Positions 25,774 through 35,248 of a stretch of 64,000 nucleotides of DNA are shown piece by piece. The stretch lies in assembly GCA_038250835.1 (NCBI GenBank), contig JBBSBY010000005.1, positions 1-64,000 on the forward strand. The letters run 5' to 3'. Below the pieces are notes generated by a model that did no database searches, had not been told where the DNA came from, and saw nothing but the letters and a program-made list of their open reading frames with translations. Positions within the stretch are counted from its first letter, which is position 1. Each line of letters starts with the position of its first letter. The DNA comes from JBBSBY01 sp038250835. GTDB lineage: Bacteria; Desulfobacterota; Desulfomonilia; Desulfomonilales; Desulfomonilaceae. Position numbers and translations under genes: made by a program.

Positions 25774-27039
25774 ATGCATGACGTGAAGAAATACGAATGG
25801 GAAAACGGTTCCAAACTTATTGCGGATGTTGGAGCCTGGCACGCGAGATTCTCCGAGATTCAAGAGCTGGTCGTCCCTATGGACGGTGAAAGAATCGCGG
25901 CGATAGTTCAGTTGGAGGACGAAACCTTCACTGTGGCGGTGAATGGGGAGCCATGGGAAAACACGTTCGAAAAGCTATGGTCTTTGCAGTGCGCCCCGGA
26001 CGGTCGTTTGACGTGCATAGGCATGAACGACGACGAGTGGCGTGTGATTGTAGAAAACGAGCCGTGGACGGAAACATTTGATTACGTTTGGAACCTGCAG
26101 TTCAGCTCGGAGGGCGAGAGCATTGCGGCTAATGTTAGGTCTACGGCAGGCTACGGAATAATTCTCAATGATGAGCCTTGGGAAACAAGCTTTATCGAAG
26201 CTCGGAGTTGCGTTTTGAGCCGAGACGGTCGGAAGACGGCCGCAACGGTACAGATGTCGCCTCTTTCAGAGGGTGACGTTTGGGAATTCCATAAAGGGCT
26301 ATGGAGCCTGGCCGTAGACGGCGTAGCCTGGGAAAGTACTTTTCTCAACGTATGGGGTTCGGCCTTCAATGATGACGCCTCTTTAGTGGCCGCCGAAGTG
26401 AGGTTGACCTCCGAACGCCAGACGATCGCGGTTGGCGGCCAAGTTTGGCCCAGCGATTACAAGGCCGTATGGCAGCCCATTTTCAGACCGAACACGGACA
26501 AAGTGATTGCTCCTTGTCTCACCCCTGATGGATGGATGCTCATGGAAGACGGGGCGCCAATCTGGAAGCGGTCTTTTAACCAATTGTGGCATGGTGTGTT
26601 TAGCCCCGACGGTAAGCGAATTGCCGCTGTGGCTTCTCCGAATTTCGGTAAATGGACCGTGGCGGTGGATGGAGACCTGTGGAAGGCCACTTTCGGCGAC
26701 GTGGTTCTTACTCCCGTTTTCAGCCCCGACAGCAAGCGAATTGCCGCAGTGGTCAAAGACGGGGGGCGCTGGACGATCGCAGTTGACGGAAAGCCTTGGT
26801 CGGAGACTTTCGATATGATTTGGGATCCGGTTTTCAGTCCCGACGGGAAACAAATAGCCGCTAAGGCTTCAAGAAATAATGAGTTGTTTGTCGTATTAAA
26901 CGGAAAGATCGTTACGCTTGGGTATGAGCACCTCCGGCAGCCGGTGTTCAGTCCTGATGGATCAAAATTGATGATTCGGGCGGTGGAATTCGGCAAGTAT
27001 TCTCGTAGGATCGCCCCTTTAACCGAGCTTTCCATATAA
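25774..27039 (+). CDS. TmcD-like tryptophan-rich propeller protein
   Basis: 421 residues without a signal peptide, so cytoplasmic. It consists of about nine repeats of roughly 40-45 residues with the pattern W-x-V-A-V-(D/N)-G-x-x-W...F...W...FSPDGK-x-I-A-A, the last ones being most regular (VDGKPWSETFDMIWDPVFSPDGK spans one unit boundary). This looks like a beta-propeller. A Trp-rich cytoplasmic protein, TmcD, accompanies the Tmc complex in Desulfovibrio, and the position here, just before the membrane cytochrome b and HmcF-like genes, is the same. Function within the complex is unknown. Confidence 0.75.
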   Translation: MHDVKKYEWENGSKLIADVGAWHARFSEIQELVVPMDGERIAAIVQLEDETFTVAVNGEPWENTFEKLWSLQCAPDGRLTCIGMNDDEWRVIVENEPWTETFDYVWNLQFSSEGESIAANVRSTAGYGIILNDEPWETSFIEARSCVLSRDGRKTAATVQMSPLSEGDVWEFHKGLWSLAVDGVAWESTFLNVWGSAFNDDASLVAAEVRLTSERQTIAVGGQVWPSDYKAVWQPIFRPNTDKVIAPCLTPDGWMLMEDGAPIWKRSFNQLWHGVFSPDGKRIAAVASPNFGKWTVAVDGDLWKATFGDVVLTPVFSPDSKRIAAVVKDGGRWTIAVDGKPWSETFDMIWDPVFSPDGKQIAAKASRNNELFVVLNGKIVTLGYEHLRQPVFSPDGSKLMIRAVEFGKYSRRIAPLTELSI

Positions 27040-27052
27040 GAGGAGGTCCATC

Positions 27053-27700
27053 ATGTACAACTTTGTAAGCGGTCCACTGGTCTGGATTGCAGGTATCGTC
27101 TTCATTGGGGGAATGATTTACCAACTTGTGCGGCTATTGACCATGGCTAAGAAGGATAAGGTGATCTACCCGTACATGAGCTTTAAGTACAGTCTCAGAT
27201 CACTGTTCCATTGGCTCGTTCCATTTGCGGGCAAGAACATGAGGGATCGGTACGAGGTGACCATAGTGAGTTTTGCGTTTCATTTGTGTCTCCTTCTTCT
27301 TCCGATTTTCCTCACCGCCCACATTGTCATGTTTGCATTTTCGTGGGGCCCTCGATGGGTAAGTCTTTCTCAGAGCGCCGCATCATTTATGACTATCGTG
27401 GTCATACTTGCTGCGGTTTTCTTCCTTTTCCGCCGGATCATGATGCCTGAAATCAGGTTTGTCACCTTCGCGTCGGATTACGTCTTGCTCGCGGTGGCCG
27501 CGGCTCCTTTTGTAACGGGCTTCATGGCTAACCAACAGTGGTTTAATTACGAGACAATGGTCATCATCCACATGCTTTCCGGCGCTCTAATGCTAATGGT
27601 AATTCCATTCACAAGATTGAGCCACATGCTTTTTTTCCCATTCACTCGCGCCTATATGGGATCGGAATTCGGCGCTGTTCGCCACGCTAAGGATTGGTAA
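27053..27700 (+). CDS. Membrane cytochrome b subunit, HmcE/TmcC-like
   Basis: 215 residues with five membrane segments (about 7-28, 78-100, 110-133, 138-160 and 168-190) in the NarI-like arrangement of HmcE, TmcC and DsrM. His residues in helix positions (FAFHLCLLL, LTAHIVMF, IIHMLSG, RLSHMLFF) could bind two b-type hemes and pass electrons across the membrane between the periplasmic cytochrome and the cytoplasmic HmcF-like subunit. A GAGGAGG site lies 14 bases after the TmcD-like stop. High confidence on type; the HmcE versus TmcC label is a matter of naming. Confidence 0.88.
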   Translation: MYNFVSGPLVWIAGIVFIGGMIYQLVRLLTMAKKDKVIYPYMSFKYSLRSLFHWLVPFAGKNMRDRYEVTIVSFAFHLCLLLLPIFLTAHIVMFAFSWGPRWVSLSQSAASFMTIVVILAAVFFLFRRIMMPEIRFVTFASDYVLLAVAAAPFVTGFMANQQWFNYETMVIIHMLSGALMLMVIPFTRLSHMLFFPFTRAYMGSEFGAVRHAKDW

Positions 27701-27824
27701 ACGGCATATCCAATCACGTTAAGAGTCGCTCTGCATTGGTCGGCGGAGAAACTCGGGAGAGTCGGCGGAGCATAACAGATAAACCCAACAAGATACTTGT
27801 CACATCATGATACGGAGGCGGCTT

Positions 27825-29156
27825 ATGGGTCTACCCGCACTTCCAACTGTCACCGATCCGGGACTGGATCGGACTGCGGATCTTCTCACCCGAGAACACA
27901 TAAAAGAGGTTATAGACCGGGTCATAGATAAAGAAACCGCAGCTAGATTTCGCACGTACCTCAACACCTGCGTCCACTGCGGCCTGTGCTCAGATGCTTG
28001 TCACTGGTTTCTCTCGAATGACCGCGACCCCAGGTTTTCCCCTGTGGGCAAAGTCAAACAAACCTTATGGGAGATGCTGAAACGAAAGGGTAACGTGGAC
28101 GCCTCTTTCATCAGGGAGTGCTCCAGGATCTCGCAAACGGAATGCAACGTCTGTCGGCGATGCAGCATGTATTGTCCTTTTGGTATCGACATTGCGTATC
28201 TCCTGCTCGTTGTAAGGCGTATTTGCCACGAGTGCGGTATGGTTCCGCAATTTCTACAGGATACGGTCAACAGCCATTCGGTCACCATGAACCAAATGTG
28301 GGTTAAGCCCGATGAATGGATCGATACTCTCCAGTGGCAGGAAGAGGAGGCCAGGTCCGAGATCAAAACGGCCCGGATACCGCTGGATAAGGAAGGCGCT
28401 GATGTCTTCTATTCCATTATTGCGCCGGAACCCAAGATCTTAGCCCAATTGATTGGGAACATGGCCCAGATTATGGCGGTGGCCAAAATGGACTGGACCA
28501 TGCCCTCCTTGGATGGATGGGACAACAGCAACATGCCCATGTACTCCGGGGACTTTGAAACTATGGGACGGGTGGAGAGAGTCCACCACGAGGCCGCCCT
28601 GCGACTGAAATCAAAGAGGATCGTAATGGGAGAATGCGGCCACGCGTTTCGAGGCGCGGTTTACGACGGCCCAAAGTGGCTGAGTTGGAAACAGCCTCCT
28701 ATACCGCTCATCCACGCAGTGGAATTTTACCACGAGCTAATCACCACGGGTAAAATTAAAATAGCGCATAAGTACCAGGAGTCTGTGACGGTCCAGGAAC
28801 CCTGCAATATAGTGCGTGCGCGAGGTTTGGGCCAAAAGCTGAGGGAAATCATTCAAGCCACTTGTGAGGATTTCAGGCCCCCCGAGCCCAGTTTCGAGCA
28901 TAACTATTGTTGCGGCGCGGGAGGAGGCGTGATCAACTGCGGACCTCCCTGGAAGGTTTCCCGAGTAAAAGGAAACAGGGTTAAAGCCGAACAGTTGGCG
29001 GCAACGGGCGCTCACGTTGTAATTACTCCTTGTCACAATTGTCATAGCGGCATTGAGGATATCATCAGCGGCTACAAACTGGGCCAGCACGTCAAATTCT
29101 TCAGTGAAATTCTGGTCGAGGTCATGGAAGTGCCCGATGAGCTTAGGGCTCAGTAG
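27825..29156 (+). CDS. Cytoplasmic FeS subunit, HmcF/TmcB-like (HdrD family)
   Basis: 443 residues from the ATG at 27825, which follows GGAGG (an ATG at 27807 lacks a site). N-terminal [4Fe-4S] motifs: CVHCGLCSDACH at about 54-65 and CNVCRRCSMYCP at about 109-120. The C-terminal half has two CCG domains as in heterodisulfide reductase HdrD: GECGHAFRG, EPCNIVRARG, NYCCGAGGG and TPCHNCHSG. It should take or deliver electrons on the cytoplasmic side, perhaps to a thiol-disulfide couple, together with the HmcE-like protein encoded just upstream. Confidence 0.9.
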   Translation: MGLPALPTVTDPGLDRTADLLTREHIKEVIDRVIDKETAARFRTYLNTCVHCGLCSDACHWFLSNDRDPRFSPVGKVKQTLWEMLKRKGNVDASFIRECSRISQTECNVCRRCSMYCPFGIDIAYLLLVVRRICHECGMVPQFLQDTVNSHSVTMNQMWVKPDEWIDTLQWQEEEARSEIKTARIPLDKEGADVFYSIIAPEPKILAQLIGNMAQIMAVAKMDWTMPSLDGWDNSNMPMYSGDFETMGRVERVHHEAALRLKSKRIVMGECGHAFRGAVYDGPKWLSWKQPPIPLIHAVEFYHELITTGKIKIAHKYQESVTVQEPCNIVRARGLGQKLREIIQATCEDFRPPEPSFEHNYCCGAGGGVINCGPPWKVSRVKGNRVKAEQLAATGAHVVITPCHNCHSGIEDIISGYKLGQHVKFFSEILVEVMEVPDELRAQ

Positions 29157-29199
29157 ATTTGCTGAAACCGAAAGTACGCCTCCAAACGAGGAGTGGATT

Positions 29200-31008
29200 A
29201 TGCGACGCAGAAGTAGAATAGTTTTAGTTATCATGGTGGGAGTGATCCTCGTTATTGCTTCCGGAAGGATTGAGCCTAGCCACTCCGAGGCGCTTGCCGG
29301 TATATCGCCTCCGGGCGGCGCTCCACTTCCTCTCATTATAGAGACACCGACAGGAGAAGCCGGCAGGGAAAGACCTCCGGTGGCCTTTGACCACGACAGA
29401 CACGCAAAAGCCCTCAATCAGAAGAAAATGGAAGACTGCCGCGTTTGTCATCAAATGAAGGCGAAGGACGGGAGATTATCGAATCCCGATGTGGCGGTTT
29501 TCAAGTTCCCCAAGGAAGCTTTTGACGAGACTGACAAGACCGCTACCATGACGGCATATCACGAAGGATGCGTTGGCTGTCATCAAAAGCGCGCGAAAGA
29601 AGGTAAGTCCAGCGGGCCTGCAATAGGGCTTTGTGGAAAGTGCCATGTGAAAAAACCTGAAGTCTCGAAAGTCGCTTGGAGTTGGAAACCTATTTTTAAT
29701 TACGCCCAACACGCAAAGCATGTCACGGCGTTGGATAAAATGCAGGATTTCAAGCAATTGCTGGTCGCGGGCAGTGTTGAAGTGGTTGAGCCTGCCGTCG
29801 AAACCGACAAGTGTCAACTCTGCCATCATTCCTACGACAAAGACGCAAAGAAACTTATATACAAGAAGGACTCCGCAAATTCTTGCGGCGCCTGCCACAA
29901 AGCTCGTGATGAAAACAATGCCCGGTCGTTGCAGAAAGTGGCCCATGCCGCGTGCATCGGGTGCCATATGAAATTGGCCGACAAGGCGAAAACCACGCAG
30001 ACCGGTGGAGAAATGAAAACCGTCTCCGTTGGAGCAAAGCAACAATTTGGCCCCATCGAATGTTCCGGTTGCCACGGAAAACATGAAAAGCTCACTCAGG
30101 ATCAAATTGCGCAAATTCCCCGGCTCTTGAGAGGCCAGAAGGATGTGATGGATGTGGCCCTCAATGATCCGGAGACTTCAAGAATGAAGGTGGTCCCTTA
30201 CAATCATAAGGCTCACGAGCCACGCACTCAATTCTGTAATAGCTGTCACCATCATTCCTTGGAGAAATGCTCAACATGTCACACCAAGATGGGATCGCCC
30301 AAAGGCGGCGGGGTAACTTTTGAGAGGGCCTTTCACAAGGCGTCATCAAAACAGGCCTGCGCAGGATGCCACAACGTAGCTAAGCAGGATCTGAAGTGCG
30401 CAGGATGCCATCGAACCGACGAGGATAAACTGTCTCAAAACTCTTGCCCATTATGTCATCGCGGGCCTTCCAACGGTCAGCCGACTGATGCGCCTCCGGC
30501 GTCCATAGTATTCGACAAAGATAAGGTTCCGGAAAAACTTCAGCTCAAATCTCTGGAAAAAGAGTTTAAGCCCGCAGATTTTCCGCACCAAAAGATCGTG
30601 ACGAAATTGACAGTCATCTCCAATGGGAGTTCTTTGGCGAGGGTGTTCCATTCAGCGCGAGGCGATGAGATTCTCTGCAGCGGATGCCACCACAAGAGCG
30701 ATCCCGGCGCCGTACAGGCCAAGAAAGTCCCCCGATGCCAAAGCTGTCACGGCACGCCTTTCGAGCCCGGCGCTTTGGGCAAACCCGGCATTTTGGCCGC
30801 TTATCATCGTCAATGCATGGGCTGTCATGAGGCAATGCGTCAGAAACCGGCCCCACAGGACTGCGTAAAATGCCACGCTGCCAAAGACGCCGCCACGGCT
30901 AACAAGGCCGTTTTGGAGAGGCTCGGAAAGCTTGAAAATAAAGAGGGGTCGCAGGTTGGCGCCGTAGCCCCCGGCATAGACGCCCATCATAAGCCGCCGG
31001 CGCAATAG
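29200..31008 (+). CDS. hmcA: Sixteen-heme cytochrome c, HmcA-like
   Basis: 602 residues from the ATG at 29200, preceded by GAGGAG; the longer frame back to 29053 overlaps the HmcF-like gene. A signal segment at residues 5-22 sends it to the periplasm. I count sixteen CxxCH motifs, the same number of hemes as in HmcA, from CRVCH near residue 80 to CVKCH near 560. Extra His residues supply the second ligands (for example DHDRHAK and YNHKAH). It collects electrons from periplasmic hydrogenases and cytochrome c3 and passes them to the membrane subunits. Heme attachment needs the cytochrome c maturation system, which is not in this window. Confidence 0.93.
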   Translation: MRRRSRIVLVIMVGVILVIASGRIEPSHSEALAGISPPGGAPLPLIIETPTGEAGRERPPVAFDHDRHAKALNQKKMEDCRVCHQMKAKDGRLSNPDVAVFKFPKEAFDETDKTATMTAYHEGCVGCHQKRAKEGKSSGPAIGLCGKCHVKKPEVSKVAWSWKPIFNYAQHAKHVTALDKMQDFKQLLVAGSVEVVEPAVETDKCQLCHHSYDKDAKKLIYKKDSANSCGACHKARDENNARSLQKVAHAACIGCHMKLADKAKTTQTGGEMKTVSVGAKQQFGPIECSGCHGKHEKLTQDQIAQIPRLLRGQKDVMDVALNDPETSRMKVVPYNHKAHEPRTQFCNSCHHHSLEKCSTCHTKMGSPKGGGVTFERAFHKASSKQACAGCHNVAKQDLKCAGCHRTDEDKLSQNSCPLCHRGPSNGQPTDAPPASIVFDKDKVPEKLQLKSLEKEFKPADFPHQKIVTKLTVISNGSSLARVFHSARGDEILCSGCHHKSDPGAVQAKKVPRCQSCHGTPFEPGALGKPGILAAYHRQCMGCHEAMRQKPAPQDCVKCHAAKDAATANKAVLERLGKLENKEGSQVGAVAPGIDAHHKPPAQ

Positions 31009-31106
31009 TCGGTAGCCGGTCGGCTTGGATAGAACCGGCGGGGTCTCTCCCTTTTTAACGGGCAAGGTCCCGCAACCGCTGTGACGATCAATGTAAGGAG
31101 AAAGAA

Positions 31107-31229
31107 ATGCCCAATATCCTGCACGAATTCTATACTTATACAAAAGGGATGGAATACCTTGTGGTAATTCTCTACCTTATACTTTTTATCTCTTTTTGGC
31201 GATTTTTGACGTACAGGGAAAAGGATTGA
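31107..31229 (+). CDS. HmcD-like small membrane protein
   Basis: A 40-residue frame, start ATG 31107 after AAGGAG, stop TGA 31227-31229. It begins MPNILHEFYTYTKGMEY, has one hydrophobic segment (about 17-32) and ends RFLTYREKD. The Hmc complex has just such a small one-helix subunit, HmcD. Its position between the hmcA- and hmcB-like genes supports this. A frame this short could be chance, but the ribosome site, composition and context agree. Confidence 0.75.
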   Translation: MPNILHEFYTYTKGMEYLVVILYLILFISFWRFLTYREKD

Positions 31230-31384
31230 ATCGAACGTCCATAGGACTTCCGTTGAACTTATCTCAGCCGCGCCTCACGTGAGTCAATCTGAGAATGGTT
31301 CCTTAAAGTCCAGCCGCGCGGAATAGCGCTTTGGGATCGGCGCTCGGCGCCCCGGAAGGTCCATGTCTAATAGGAGAGAGTCTT

Positions 31385-32320
31385 ATGCAAACAAATAGGA
31401 GAGACTTTTTAAGAATACTCGCCGGCGCGGGCCTCGGATCTCTTGCGTGGGAGTCGCCGGCCTCTGCCGACGTAACCGCTCTGCCGGGCTATCCGGATCA
31501 ATACGGCGTGCTGGTGGATACCACGGTATGTATCGGTTGTCGGAGATGCGAATGGGCATGCAAGGAATGGAATAAGTTGCCCAATCAGAAATCTCTCAAA
31601 GAATACGACGACGACAAGTCTGTTTTTCAAAAAGTTCGGCGAACCCATGCCGATTCCTATACGGTAGTGAATCGTTTCGAGAATCCAAAAGACTCGTCCA
31701 AGCCGATCTACGTGAAAAAACAATGCATGCACTGTTACGAACCCGGGTGCGCCTCATCTTGCTTTGTAAAAGCTTTTACCAAAAGGCCCATTGGTCCCGT
31801 AACCTATGACGCCTCACTTTGCGTGGGGTGCAGATACTGCATGGCGGCCTGCCCCTTTGATGTGCCGGCCTATCAATACTATGATCCCTGGACGCCTCAA
31901 GTCACAAAATGCACCTTCTGCTTCGATCGGATCAGGACGGAAGGTCAAGTTCCCGCATGTGTATCAATATGTCCCGTGGAAACCATGACCTTTGGCCGAA
32001 GAACCGATCTCATCGATCTCGGGCATAAGAAAATCCGGGACAATCCTGGAAGATATGTGAACCATGTGTATGGGGAGAACGAAGTTGGCGGAACGAGCTG
32101 GCTGTATCTCTCCGCCGTTCCTTTCGAAAAGATCGGCTTTCGAACTGATCTCGGGACTACCCCGATTCCTAGTTACGGCAAACCTTTTCTCTCTCTGGTG
32201 TCTCCGGTGTTCATAGTCGTCCCGGCGCTTGCCATGGGATTTTACAGCTTCAAGAAGAGAAGAGACCAACTGGCGGAAGAGGATATCAAGAAGGCTCTTG
32301 AGAAAAAGGAGGAGAAATAA
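31385..32320 (+). CDS. hmcB: Four-cluster ferredoxin subunit, HmcB-like
   Basis: 311 residues from the ATG at 31385 after GGAGAG. The start MQTNRRDFLRILAGAG is a twin-arginine signal, so the folded protein is exported. Four [4Fe-4S] sites are visible: CIGCRRCEWAC, CMHCYEPGCASSC, CVGCRYCMAACP and CTFCFDRI...CVSICP. A C-terminal membrane anchor (about residues 270-292) holds it to the outer face. It passes electrons between HmcA and the NrfD-type protein encoded by the next gene, whose ATG overlaps this stop codon. Confidence 0.92.
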   Translation: MQTNRRDFLRILAGAGLGSLAWESPASADVTALPGYPDQYGVLVDTTVCIGCRRCEWACKEWNKLPNQKSLKEYDDDKSVFQKVRRTHADSYTVVNRFENPKDSSKPIYVKKQCMHCYEPGCASSCFVKAFTKRPIGPVTYDASLCVGCRYCMAACPFDVPAYQYYDPWTPQVTKCTFCFDRIRTEGQVPACVSICPVETMTFGRRTDLIDLGHKKIRDNPGRYVNHVYGENEVGGTSWLYLSAVPFEKIGFRTDLGTTPIPSYGKPFLSLVSPVFIVVPALAMGFYSFKKRRDQLAEEDIKKALEKKEEK

Positions 32321-33555
32321 TGGACGCCACCTCTAACACTGCTGAATTCAAGCCCACATGGGTTCAGGAGAAGCTCCTCCTCGGCATGACCTGGAAGGAA
32401 TACCTCAGGAGCAACTACACTCCCTTCAATGCGGTTGTGGCGATGATTTTGATCGTAGGAATACCGGTTATTTTCTACCGTCTAATCTATGGACTCGGGC
32501 CGTCCACGAATCTCACCGATAATAATCCATGGGGAATCTGGATCGGCTTCGATATGCTGTGCGGCGTGGCGCTTGCCGCCGGAGGATTTGTAATCGGCAC
32601 CGCTGTTCACCTTTTGGGAATGAGAGAATACTCGTTTCTATTTCGACCCGCGGTGTTGACGGGTTTTCTCGGATATCTCTTCGCCATTCTGGCATTAACC
32701 TTAGATCTTGGACGATACTACCGGATACCATATCCCATGGTAGTATCCTGGGGCGTCAACTCGATCCTCTTCCTTGTGGCATGGCATGTGGCCTTATATC
32801 TGACCTGTCAACTTGTGGAGTGGTGTCCGGCCATTTTCGAGTGGCTTAACATGAAAAAAGCGCGCAAAGCATTCATCAAATTAACTCTAGCCGCCACTAT
32901 TTTTGGTGTTTGCCTCTCAATGTTGCATCAGTCCGCGCTGGGATCCCTATTTCTACTAATGCCCGGGAAGTTGCACCCGCTCTGGTACTCAGAATACATA
33001 CCGCTGTGGTTCTTCATGTCGGCGGTAGTAGGTGGGCTGGCCATGACCATAATTGAGAGCGCCGCTTCTCACAAGGTCTTTTCCGAACAAGTAAAGCACC
33101 ATGATCCCGCTCATCTGGACCGGGTAACTCTTGGTCTGGCAAAGGCCTCTTCCGTGGCGCTCTTTGCTTATTTTTTTATGAAAGTGATTGGTCTCGCGCA
33201 CGGAAATAACTGGCATTATCTGACCACAGGGTATGGATATCTTTACCTCGTAGAGGTTATCGGATTTGTGCTCATTCCCGCATTTTTGTTTATGTATGCG
33301 GTACAGAATTCGTCTACGCGTTTGGTGAGGTGGACTGCGATCGTGGCTGTCCTGGGAATCGTGTTCAACAGGCTTAACCACTCTGTAATAGCGTATAATT
33401 GGCGCCTGCCGTGGGAGTATCGTTATGTTCCCTCTTGGATGGAGGTGGTCGTCACTATCAGCGTGGTTACCATTGGAATACTGACGTTTCGTTGGATCAT
33501 GAACAGAATGCCGATTCTCTACGAACATCCGGATTTCGAGCCGGAACACCACTGA
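32320..33555 (+). CDS. hmcC: NrfD-family integral membrane subunit, HmcC-like
   Basis: 411 residues with about ten membrane segments and the NrfD-family features NPWGIWIGFDMLCGVALAAGG near the second helix and the LLGMREYSFLFRPAVLTG stretch. Proteins of this family interact with menaquinone and pair with four-cluster ferredoxins such as the preceding gene product. The ATG overlaps the stop of hmcB (TAATG) and follows GGAGG, so translation is coupled. Quinone reaction versus proton transfer cannot be decided from the sequence. Confidence 0.92.
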   Translation: MDATSNTAEFKPTWVQEKLLLGMTWKEYLRSNYTPFNAVVAMILIVGIPVIFYRLIYGLGPSTNLTDNNPWGIWIGFDMLCGVALAAGGFVIGTAVHLLGMREYSFLFRPAVLTGFLGYLFAILALTLDLGRYYRIPYPMVVSWGVNSILFLVAWHVALYLTCQLVEWCPAIFEWLNMKKARKAFIKLTLAATIFGVCLSMLHQSALGSLFLLMPGKLHPLWYSEYIPLWFFMSAVVGGLAMTIIESAASHKVFSEQVKHHDPAHLDRVTLGLAKASSVALFAYFFMKVIGLAHGNNWHYLTTGYGYLYLVEVIGFVLIPAFLFMYAVQNSSTRLVRWTAIVAVLGIVFNRLNHSVIAYNWRLPWEYRYVPSWMEVVVTISVVTIGILTFRWIMNRMPILYEHPDFEPEHH

Positions 33556-33578
33556 CGGTAGTTTGAAAGGAGGAGACC

Positions 33579-33932
33579 ATGCCCAAGAAGATTATGGTGG
33601 TGGACGACGAGCCCCATCTAGTGAAGTATTTGACGTCCTTTCTTGAAGATAGTGGATACGAGACCTGCTCCGCTTCAAACGGAGAGGAAGCTTTCGACGT
33701 CCTTCAACGCGAAAAGCCCGATCTGGTGACTCTTGATCTCCAGATGCCCAACGAAACGGGGACTCGTTTCTATCGTAATATGACCAAGACTAAGGAGTTC
33801 AAAAACGTCCCGGTGATCATTATTAGTGGTCTCCCGGGGCGGCACCTTGCCGTGACCAAACCCGTCGGGGTATTCGAAAAACCGATTGACAGGGAAGCCT
33901 TATTGGCTACCATCAAAAAAACCTTTGAATAG
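33579..33932 (+). CDS. Single-domain response regulator
   Basis: 117 residues, receiver only: VVDDEPH, LDLQMPNETG, IISGLPG and FEKPID. It resembles the receiver at 22828 in its motifs and lies between the Hmc subunits and the second kinase. The start has AGGAGG. Likely partner: the kinase at 34035 or the one at 23284. Confidence 0.9.
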   Translation: MPKKIMVVDDEPHLVKYLTSFLEDSGYETCSASNGEEAFDVLQREKPDLVTLDLQMPNETGTRFYRNMTKTKEFKNVPVIIISGLPGRHLAVTKPVGVFEKPIDREALLATIKKTFE

Positions 33933-34034
33933 ATTCCGGCGGATCGATAAGCTCTCGCTGTCGGTATCCGATGAATTGGCGTGACCGCTATTTTCGACAT
34001 TGAGAGTTTCATGGCGCCTTCCCAGAGGTGATAA

Positions 34035-35117
34035 ATGACACCGATACCCTTGACTGACAAGCAATACCGGCGACTTTTGGACGCTCTGCCGTGCTACGTA
34101 ACTCTGCTGGACAAGGATTTTCGCGTGTATTGGGCAAATGCGCTCGCGCTCCGGGACTTTGGCCCCCAATTGGCGCAGGAATGTCACGTCTTCTATGGTT
34201 TGGATAAATCCCGATGCACGGAATGCCCTGTGCAAAAGACCTTTGAGGATGGCCGGGTTCACTCCAAGGAGATGCTGCTCACCACAAGAGAGGGCGGACG
34301 TGTGCAGGCCCTGATCAATTCATCCCCCGTAATGAACGGTAACGGAGATGTGGCGGCGGTAGTGGAGATGGGGGTCAACATCACTTCGGTAAAGGAGATG
34401 CAACGACAATTGATCCTTCTGGGGGAAACCGTCGCCGGCATGGCCCACAGTATCAAGAATATCATGATGGGATTGGAGGGAGGTATTTACGTCGTGAACA
34501 AAGGTCTCGAGGCCAAGAACCAAGCAGATATAAAAGACGGCTGGGAGATGGTTCTGTTCAACTTCGATAAAATTTCTCACATCGTGAAAGACATCCTATA
34601 CTGTTCCAGGGCGCGTGTTCCCAATTTTCAAATCGTGCAGCCCAACGAAATCATCGAGCAGATCTACGCTCTTTTCAAGGATACCGCCGCACGTTACGCA
34701 ATTGAGCTGAAGTTGGATCTCGATTCCAATCTTGCGGAAGCCGTTGTAGATCCATCGGCAATGCACACCGTGGTCTCGAATCTCGTCTCCAACGCTCTCG
34801 ACGCATGCAAGATGGACATTTGGAAGGACACCCACCTAGTTGAACTTCGGAGCCGGCAGGGACCTGAAGGCGCTACCGTGATCGAAGTGGCTGATAACGG
34901 AGTCGGCATTGATAAAGAACTCAAGAACCATGTCTTTGAAGAATACTTCTCGTCCAAAGGGGACCACGGGACGGGATTAGGTCTGATGGTGACCCAGAAG
35001 GCGCTTCGGGAGCACGGAGGAACCATCACTTTCAGATCCAGACCGGGTCAAGGCACCACGTTTGTGGCTACGTTTCCTCAAAGAGAGGCGCCGGTGGAGT
35101 TAACGGAGCCCATATGA
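34035..35117 (+). CDS. Soluble PAS histidine kinase
   Basis: 360 residues without membrane segments. Residues 5-120 are a PAS domain with a Cys cluster (ECHVFYGLDKSRCTECP). The His box is GMAHSIKNIMMGLEGGIYVV, close to that of the heme-motif kinase, and the ATPase domain has NLVSNALDAC, DNGVGI and GTGLGL. A GAGGTG site precedes the ATG. As a cytoplasmic kinase it may sense internal redox state or a ligand while its larger relative senses the periplasm. Confidence 0.9.
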   Translation: MTPIPLTDKQYRRLLDALPCYVTLLDKDFRVYWANALALRDFGPQLAQECHVFYGLDKSRCTECPVQKTFEDGRVHSKEMLLTTREGGRVQALINSSPVMNGNGDVAAVVEMGVNITSVKEMQRQLILLGETVAGMAHSIKNIMMGLEGGIYVVNKGLEAKNQADIKDGWEMVLFNFDKISHIVKDILYCSRARVPNFQIVQPNEIIEQIYALFKDTAARYAIELKLDLDSNLAEAVVDPSAMHTVVSNLVSNALDACKMDIWKDTHLVELRSRQGPEGATVIEVADNGVGIDKELKNHVFEEYFSSKGDHGTGLGLMVTQKALREHGGTITFRSRPGQGTTFVATFPQREAPVELTEPI

Positions 35118-35248
35118 TTGCGATTTCAAGGAGGTAAGGCCATATCGCAGGCGCCATAGGCAGCCGATAGCCGTTGTTTGTTGATTTTGTAGCGCAGCGG
35201 CCATAATTTGGAATAACATGCCGCCCATTTCCAGGAAAGGAATCAGCC

